NCBI GenBank assembly: GCA_033765145.1
Contig: JANRIH010000032.1
Location: 1-64,000, forward strand
DNA: 64,000 nucleotides
Source of the DNA: JAGVSR01 sp033765145
GTDB taxonomy: Bacteria; Pseudomonadota; Alphaproteobacteria; Rhizobiales; Hyphomicrobiaceae
Direction: 5' to 3'
The position numbers were made by a program, and so were the translations under genes. Each line of letters opens with the position of its first letter. Positions within the stretch are counted from its first letter, which is position 1. Below are positions 58,687-64,000 of this stretch, piece by piece. Below the pieces are notes generated by a model that saw only the letters and a program-made list of their open reading frames with translations, searched no databases and had not been told where the DNA came from.

Positions 58687-58826
58687 GGGCGTCCTTCATC
58701 GGGCGAACGGCGGCCGCGTCCAAATCGGCCGCTCGTCTTTTACGGCCTCTTTTGACCTGCTATGCCATGCTCCGCACGACTTTTTTGACGCATCGCAGGC
58801 GCGGGCGCCCTTGGGAGAGGTCTCGG

Positions 58827-61568
58827 ATGGGGCACACGAGCACCGGCAACGCACCACATCCCTCGCTGGTCTACCATTTCGGGCCAGATCGGACCGACGG
58901 TCATGCCGGCCTCGCCGTCGAACTCGGCGGCAAGGGCGCTAATCTGGCCGAGATGGCGCGTCTTGGACTTCCGGTCCCGCCAGGGTTCACGATTTCCACG
59001 AAGGCGACGGCGACCTATCTCGCGAACGGCGGGACGATGCCGGATGGCCTCGAACAGGACGTCGAGACAGCGGTCGCGGCGACGGGGAAGGCGCTCGGTC
59101 TCGCATTCGGTGATCCTGAAAAGCCGCTTCTGCTTGCCGTCCGTTCGGGCGCGCAGGCCTCGATGCCCGGCATGATGGACACGATTCTGAACCTTGGGCT
59201 CAACGACGCGACGGTCGAAGGCCTCGTGCGCCAGTCCGGCGATCGCCGTTTCGCCTACGACAGTTATCGCCGGTTCATCGAAATGTACGGCGACGTCGTG
59301 CTCGGCGTCGACCACGGGCTCTTCGCCGACATCCTCGACAACTTCAAAAATCTCGCTGGCCTCGGCTCCGACACCGAACTCGATGCGGTCCAGTGGCTCG
59401 ACATCATCGGCCGCTACAAGTCCGCCGTCGCCCGCCAGACCGGCAAACCGTTTCCCGAGGACACGCATGAGCAACTCTGGGGCGCGATCGCCGCCGTCAT
59501 GCGCTCGTGGCGGAACGAGCGCGCCGAAGCCTATCGCCGCCTCCACGGCATTCCCGATCACTGGGGCACGGCCGTCACGGTGCAGTCGATGGTCTTCGGC
59601 AACCGTGGTGAAACGTCGGCCACGGGCGTCGTCTTCACCCGCGACCCCGCGACCGGCGCGCGCGAGGTCTATGGCGAGTATCTGCCGAACGCCCAGGGCG
59701 AAGACATCGTGGCGGGCATCCGCACGCCGCGCCGGCTGACGGCGAACGCGCGCTTAAAGCTCCGTGCCTCCGAGCCCTCGCTCGAGGAGGAGATGCCCGA
59801 AGCCTATGCCTCCCTCGTCGGGATTCTGTCGCGTCTCGAAGCCCACTACCGGGACATGCAGGATGTCGAGTTCACGATCCAGGAAGGCCGGATCTGGATT
59901 CTCCAGACCCGGGCGGGCAAGCGCTCCGCCGAGGCCGGGCTCAAGATCGCGGTCGACATGGCGGACGAAGGCGTCATCACGCGCGCCGAAGCGGTCCTGA
60001 TGATCGAGCCGCAAAGCCTCGGACACCTCTTTCACCCGACCATCGATCCCTCCCACGTGAAAGATATCGTCGCGCGGGGATTGCCTGCCTCCCCCGGAGC
60101 CGCGTCAGGAGAGATCGTGCTCGAACCGGCAGACGCCGAGACGCTGCGCGCGCAGGGCCGCACGGCGATCCTCGTTCGCACGGAAACGAGCCCCGAAGAC
60201 ATCTCCGGCATGAGCGCCTCCGTCGGCGTCTTGACCGCGCGCGGGGGCTTGACGAGCCACGCCGCCGTCATCGCGCGTGGCATGGGCCTTCCCTGCGTCG
60301 CGGGAGCCGGCGCGCTCCGCATCGATATGGCGAAAGGAACCGTCCGCGCCGGAACGCGCACCTTCCAGAAAGGCGACGTCATCACGATCGACGGCACCAC
60401 GGGCGAGGTCCTCGCCGGCCGCGTTCCCATGCGCGAGCCCGAGCTATCCCCCGAGTTCGCCCGCCTCATTGGATGGGCTGACGAGATGCGCCGCTTGAGG
60501 GTTCGTGCCAACGCCGACACGCCGCGCGACGCGCGTCACGCCCGCAACTTCGGAGCTGAAGGCATCGGCCTCTGCCGCACGGAGCACATGTTCTTCGATC
60601 AGAGCCGCATTCTGGCCATGCGCGAGATGATCTGCGCCGCCGACGAGAAAGGCCGTCGCGCGGCACTCGCCAGAATCCTCCCCATGCAGCGGGCGGATTT
60701 CATCGAGCTGTTTCGCATCATGGCGCCGCTGCCGGTCACGATCCGGCTGCTCGATCCGCCGCTGCACGAATTCCTGCCCCGCAACGATGCCGAACTGGAA
60801 CCCGTTGCGCGCGCCCTCGGCATGCCCCTCGAACGACTGAAGGCGCGCGTCAGCGAACTGTCCGAATTCAATCCGATGCTCGGCTTCCGAGGTTGCCGGC
60901 TCGGCGTGCGCTACCCTGAGATCACCGAAATGCAGGCGCGAGCCGTCTTCGAGGCGGCCATCGCCGTCGAGGCTGAAGGCAGCCACGCCGTGAAGCCCGA
61001 GATCATGATCCCGCTCGTCGCCTACCGTCGCGAGTTCGACATTCTGGCCGGCATCATCCGCGGGGTCGCCGCGAAAGTCGCGAGCGAAAACAGCGGCAAG
61101 ATGGTCGCCTTCGAGATCTGCACGATGATCGAGCTGCCGCGTGCGGCGATCATGGCCGAGACCTTGGCGGAAGAGCCCGATGGCGCGCGCTTCTTCTCGT
61201 TTGGCACGAACGACCTGACGCAGACGGCCCTCGGCCTCTCGCGCGACGACGCGGCGCCGATCCTTTCGAACTACGGCGCGAAGCGTATATTCGATCGCGA
61301 TCCTTTCGTATCACTCGACCAAGATGGCGTCGGCGCGCTGGTCCGCATGGGAACCGAGGGTGGCCGGCGCGCGGTGGCCGATCTCAAAATCGGCGTCTGT
61401 GGAGAGCACGGCGGCGATCCTCACTCCATCACGTTCTTCCACGAGATCGGCCTCGATTATGTCTCGTGCTCTCCGTTCCGCGTGCCGATCGCGCGCCTCG
61501 CCGCAGCTCAGGCGTCGATCCGCGCGAAGCCGAATTCCCTCGATCTGAAGCCGGTCGGCGGAATCTGA
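58827..61568 (+). CDS. ppdK: Pyruvate, phosphate dikinase
   Basis: The 913-residue enzyme interconverts ATP + phosphate + pyruvate and AMP + PPi + PEP. ATP-grasp N-terminal region (VELGGKGANLAEMARLGLPVPPGFTIST; LLAVRSGAQASMPGMMDTILNLGLND; VFTRDPATGAREVYGEYLPNAQGEDIVAGIRTP), phosphohistidine domain with GGLTSHAAVIARGMGLPCVAGAG, and the PEP/pyruvate TIM barrel ending in KIGVCGEHGGDPHSITFFHEIGLDYVSCSPFRVPIARLAAAQA. ATG 58827 has gggagag 8 bases upstream. It begins a short rightward run with tlyA. Confidence 0.97.
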   Translation: MGHTSTGNAPHPSLVYHFGPDRTDGHAGLAVELGGKGANLAEMARLGLPVPPGFTISTKATATYLANGGTMPDGLEQDVETAVAATGKALGLAFGDPEKPLLLAVRSGAQASMPGMMDTILNLGLNDATVEGLVRQSGDRRFAYDSYRRFIEMYGDVVLGVDHGLFADILDNFKNLAGLGSDTELDAVQWLDIIGRYKSAVARQTGKPFPEDTHEQLWGAIAAVMRSWRNERAEAYRRLHGIPDHWGTAVTVQSMVFGNRGETSATGVVFTRDPATGAREVYGEYLPNAQGEDIVAGIRTPRRLTANARLKLRASEPSLEEEMPEAYASLVGILSRLEAHYRDMQDVEFTIQEGRIWILQTRAGKRSAEAGLKIAVDMADEGVITRAEAVLMIEPQSLGHLFHPTIDPSHVKDIVARGLPASPGAASGEIVLEPADAETLRAQGRTAILVRTETSPEDISGMSASVGVLTARGGLTSHAAVIARGMGLPCVAGAGALRIDMAKGTVRAGTRTFQKGDVITIDGTTGEVLAGRVPMREPELSPEFARLIGWADEMRRLRVRANADTPRDARHARNFGAEGIGLCRTEHMFFDQSRILAMREMICAADEKGRRAALARILPMQRADFIELFRIMAPLPVTIRLLDPPLHEFLPRNDAELEPVARALGMPLERLKARVSELSEFNPMLGFRGCRLGVRYPEITEMQARAVFEAAIAVEAEGSHAVKPEIMIPLVAYRREFDILAGIIRGVAAKVASENSGKMVAFEICTMIELPRAAIMAETLAEEPDGARFFSFGTNDLTQTALGLSRDDAAPILSNYGAKRIFDRDPFVSLDQDGVGALVRMGTEGGRRAVADLKIGVCGEHGGDPHSITFFHEIGLDYVSCSPFRVPIARLAAAQASIRAKPNSLDLKPVGGI

Positions 61569-61582
61569 AGTCGTTGATTGCG

Positions 61583-62323
61583 ATGACGAGACGCCTTGAC
61601 GAAGTATTGGTGTTGCGCGGCCTCGTGCCGACCCGTTCGCGCGCGCGCGACGCGATCCTCCGCGGTCACGTCACGGTAGACGGCGAGATCCTGCGGAAAG
61701 CGGGCGCGTCCGTCTTGCCCCATGCCGCGATTGCGGTCGCGGATGCCGCCGGCACGGCCTACGTGTCCCGCGGCGCCTTGAAACTGATCGCGGCCCTCGA
61801 TGCCTTCTCATTTGATGTGAGCGGCCGAACGGCGCTCGATGCCGGTGCATCAACGGGCGGCTTCACCGAAGTGCTGCTCGCGCGCGGTGCGCGCCATGTG
61901 ACCGCGGTCGACGTCGGGCACGGCCAGCTTCACGAGCGGTTGCGCGTCGATCCGCGCATCGCGGTGATCGAAGGCCGCGATGCCCGTTCTCTGACTTCGG
62001 CCGACATCCCTGAGCCCGTGGGCGCGATCGTCGCGGACCTGAGTTTCATCGGGCTCGCGAAAGTGTTGCCTTCTCTCCTGCCGTTGGCGGCCGGACGTGC
62101 CTGGCTCGTGGCGCTGGTCAAGCCGCAATTCGAAGTCGGGCGCGAGGGCATTGGAAAACGCGGCATCGTCACGGACGACAAGCACCGGCAGTCGGCGCTC
62201 GACAACGTCGCCGAATGCGTCGGCGCGACGCCGGGTTGGCGCGTGACAGGAACGATCCCATCGCCTATCGAAGGCGGCTCCGGAAATCGCGAGTTCCTGC
62301 TCGGAGCCGTCCATGAGCGCTGA
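61583..62323 (+). CDS. tlyA: TlyA-family rRNA 2'-O-methyltransferase
   Basis: The 246-residue protein combines an S4 domain (RRLDEVLVLRGLVPTRSRARDAILRGHVTVDGE) and an FtsJ-like methyltransferase (TALDAGASTGGFTEVLLARGARHVTAVDVGHGQLHERL; PVGAIVADLSFIGLAKVLPSLL; LVKPQFEVGREGIGKRGIVTDD). Such proteins methylate riboses in 16S and 23S rRNA. It starts 14 bp after ppdK and overlaps the next gene by 11 bases. Confidence 0.92.
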   Translation: MTRRLDEVLVLRGLVPTRSRARDAILRGHVTVDGEILRKAGASVLPHAAIAVADAAGTAYVSRGALKLIAALDAFSFDVSGRTALDAGASTGGFTEVLLARGARHVTAVDVGHGQLHERLRVDPRIAVIEGRDARSLTSADIPEPVGAIVADLSFIGLAKVLPSLLPLAAGRAWLVALVKPQFEVGREGIGKRGIVTDDKHRQSALDNVAECVGATPGWRVTGTIPSPIEGGSGNREFLLGAVHER

Positions 62324-63557
62324 TGCGCAAGATATGATCGAGACTGTGGAGATCGCGCGGCTCGGCGCGAAGGGCGACGGCATTGCCGAACGCGGAGAGG
62401 GCGAGCCGGTCTACGTACCATTCGCGCTTCCCGGTGAACGATGGTCGATCGCCCGAAACGGCGCCGCCGTCCGCCTCACGGAAAGCCCCGATCGCGTGGC
62501 TGAGAAGTGCCGTCATTTCGGCACATGCGGGGGCTGTGTGGCGCAGCACCTGTCGGACGATCTCTATGCCGCGTGGAAGACGGCGAGCGTCCGCGAGGCT
62601 TTTGCTCATCGCGGCATCGACGCCGAAGTCCTGCCCGTCCATCGCATCGGGCCTGGCACGCGTCGCCGAGCGATTCTCGGCATCGTTCGCCGTGGCGATA
62701 AGGTCGGCATCGGGTTCCGCGAGGAAGGCCAGCATACCCTCGTCGACATGGCGGAATGCCCGATCCTCGATCCGCTAATCGTCGCCGCATTGCCCGCGCT
62801 GCGCGAGATGGGTCGCATCGCCATGCCACACGACACGCCGGGCCGTCTCATCGTGACCCGCGTCGATGCGGGTCTCGATGTCGCCTATACCAATGGCCTC
62901 AAGATGCTGAAGCCCGATGAACGGGCCGAGTTGGCGCGCATTGCTTCCGCGGCGCGGGTCACGCGCTTGATCGTCGCTGGTGACCCGATCGTCGTCCGCG
63001 CCGAGCCGTCGATCACGATTGGCGGCGTCGCGATCGACGTGCCGCCCCAGATCTTCCTTCAAGCCGTGCCAGAAGCCGAGCAGATGATGATCGACTTCGT
63101 CGTCGCGGCGCTGCCGAAAAAAGCCAAGAAAGCCGCCGATCTCTTCTCGGGCGTCGGCACCTTCACGCTGCCTCTCGCGCGCCACGTCGCGATGACAGCC
63201 TACGACAGCGACCGCAAGGCGATCACGGCGCTTGAAGCGGCTCACCGCCGCGCGACCGGCCTGAAGCCTGTCGAAGCGCGTGTCCGCGACCTCTTTCGCG
63301 AGCCCCTGTCGCCGAAAGAACTGGAAGCCTTCGATGCTGTCGTGCTCGATCCCCCGCGCGCCGGCGCGGCTGCGCAGACCGAGCGCCTCGCCCGCTCGAA
63401 AGTCCCCGTCGTCGTCGCGGTCAGTTGCGCACCGGCGACACTCGCGCGCGACGCCCGCACACTGATCGACGCAGGATTCAAGATGGGTCCGGTGCAGCCG
63501 ATCGATCAGTTCCTCTGGTCGCCCCACGTCGAGGCGATTACCGTTTTTCGGCGTTGA
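62313..63557 (+). CDS. RumA/TrmA-family uridine C5-methyltransferase
   Basis: The 414-residue enzyme is a SAM-dependent tRNA/rRNA uracil-5-methyltransferase. It carries a TRAM-like N-terminus, four cysteines of an iron-sulphur cluster (CRHFGTCGGC and CPILDP), the SAM site ADLFSGVGTFTLPLARH, the LDPPRAGAAAQ loop, and the catalytic cysteine in VSCAPATLARDARTL. The target (tRNA U54 or 23S U747/U1939) cannot be told. Its 3' end overlaps the convergent sirtuin gene by 20 bases. Confidence 0.92.
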   Translation: MSADAQDMIETVEIARLGAKGDGIAERGEGEPVYVPFALPGERWSIARNGAAVRLTESPDRVAEKCRHFGTCGGCVAQHLSDDLYAAWKTASVREAFAHRGIDAEVLPVHRIGPGTRRRAILGIVRRGDKVGIGFREEGQHTLVDMAECPILDPLIVAALPALREMGRIAMPHDTPGRLIVTRVDAGLDVAYTNGLKMLKPDERAELARIASAARVTRLIVAGDPIVVRAEPSITIGGVAIDVPPQIFLQAVPEAEQMMIDFVVAALPKKAKKAADLFSGVGTFTLPLARHVAMTAYDSDRKAITALEAAHRRATGLKPVEARVRDLFREPLSPKELEAFDAVVLDPPRAGAAAQTERLARSKVPVVVAVSCAPATLARDARTLIDAGFKMGPVQPIDQFLWSPHVEAITVFRR

Positions 63558-64000
63558 TCAGCTGTTCCACATACCAGGGCACGACTTCCGTCGCCTTCCC
63601 GTGGTGTGCTTCTGCGAAATAGGACTGGCCTACTGATGGTTCGAGGTTGAGCTCGACCGTATGCGCCCCGTTCCGCCGCGCGAGGGCGACGAACCCGGAC
63701 GCGGGATAGACGTGTCCGCTCGTGCCGATAGAAATGAAGAGATCGGCCTCGTGCAACGCCCGCGCGATCCGCTCCATGTGGTAGGGCATCTCGCCGAACC
63801 AGACGACGTCGGGTCGCATGGCGCCGGCGGCCGAGCAGTTGGGACAGACGCTCTCCAAACTGAGATCGTCCCTCCAGTGTGAGCGCACGTCACACCCCGT
63901 GCACCACGCCTTCAAAGCTTCGCCGTGCATGTGGATGAGGTTTTGGCTGCCGGCCATTTCATGCAGTGGATCGATGTTCTGGGTCACGACAGTCACGGTG
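63538..64000 (-). CDS. cobB: NAD-dependent sirtuin deacylase, C-terminal part (cut by window edge)
   Basis: The visible part runs from the window edge to a stop at 63538. It contains TVVTQNIDPLHEMAGS, the catalytic IHMHG, a zinc site CTGCD...CPNCSAAG, RPDVVWFGEMPYHM and FISIGTSGHVYPASGF, all sirtuin hallmarks. The GTSGHVYPA and IDPLHEMAG forms fit CobB-type class III sirtuins. It would remove acetyl or succinyl groups from lysines. The N-terminal Rossmann start GAGxS lies outside the window. Confidence 0.92.
   Translation of the reverse strand, partial: TVTVVTQNIDPLHEMAGSQNLIHMHGEALKAWCTGCDVRSHWRDDLSLESVCPNCSAAGAMRPDVVWFGEMPYHMERIARALHEADLFISIGTSGHVYPASGFVALARRNGAHTVELNLEPSVGQSYFAEAHHGKATEVVPWYVEQLINAEKR

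Overview
The window is high-GC DNA from an alphaproteobacterium, most likely of the order Hyphomicrobiales (Rhizobiales). The evidence is the uvrC-pgsA-moaD-moaE neighbourhood with an SDR gene and a Gcw_chp outer-membrane protein nearby, an alphaproteobacterial-type rpoH, and pyruvate phosphate dikinase. This placement is inferred from gene content, not from a search.

Positions 1-34.2 kb are the right-hand part of a prophage. At the far left an IS transposase tail (1-132) cuts into a leftward phage operon. A divergent control region follows: a leftward sigma70-like promoter at 909-937, four 17-bp operator copies between 915 and 1070, and a rightward HTH regulator (1102-1473). The late region then runs rightward in order: terminase small and large subunits, portal, head morphogenesis protein, U35 protease, HK97 capsid, decoration-like protein, a large unexplained 718-residue protein, connector, head closure and gp10-like proteins, and a Mu-type contractile tail (terminator-like, gp38-like, sheath, tube, frameshifted chaperones, tape measure, N, P, 45, 46, 47, 48, fibres). 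It therefore combines an HK97/terminase head with a Mu-type tail. Next come a metallophosphoesterase, a dNMP kinase, a DNA methyltransferase split at an 11-G tract, a GH19 endolysin, spanins and small membrane proteins, then a strong terminator (33022-33063), one small rightward gene and two leftward genes (one a secreted thermonuclease). A tRNA-Glu (34245-34320) has its 3' end facing the prophage and is the probable attachment site. No integrase, repressor of cI length or replication gene is in the window; these should lie to the left.

Positions 34.4-64 kb are host chromosome: rluD-like pseudouridine synthase, rpoH, two tandem secreted von Willebrand factor A proteins related to TadG, a periplasmic amidase, moaE-moaD-pgsA, uvrC, two overlapping periplasmic GH73-like/SPOR-like paralogues, an SDR reductase, a Gcw_chp outer-membrane protein, an AIM24-family protein, secreted RNase T2, an M20 peptidase, ppdK-tlyA-RNA methyltransferase in one rightward run, and a convergent sirtuin cut by the window edge.

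The most notable items are the poly-G tract in the prophage methyltransferase (a candidate phase-variable switch), the helically spaced operator array, the multi-hydrophobic 718-residue virion-region protein, the canonical T TTT TTC slippery site in the tail chaperone genes, and structured intergenic spacers (including an exact 17-bp repeat) that appear only after major structural genes.
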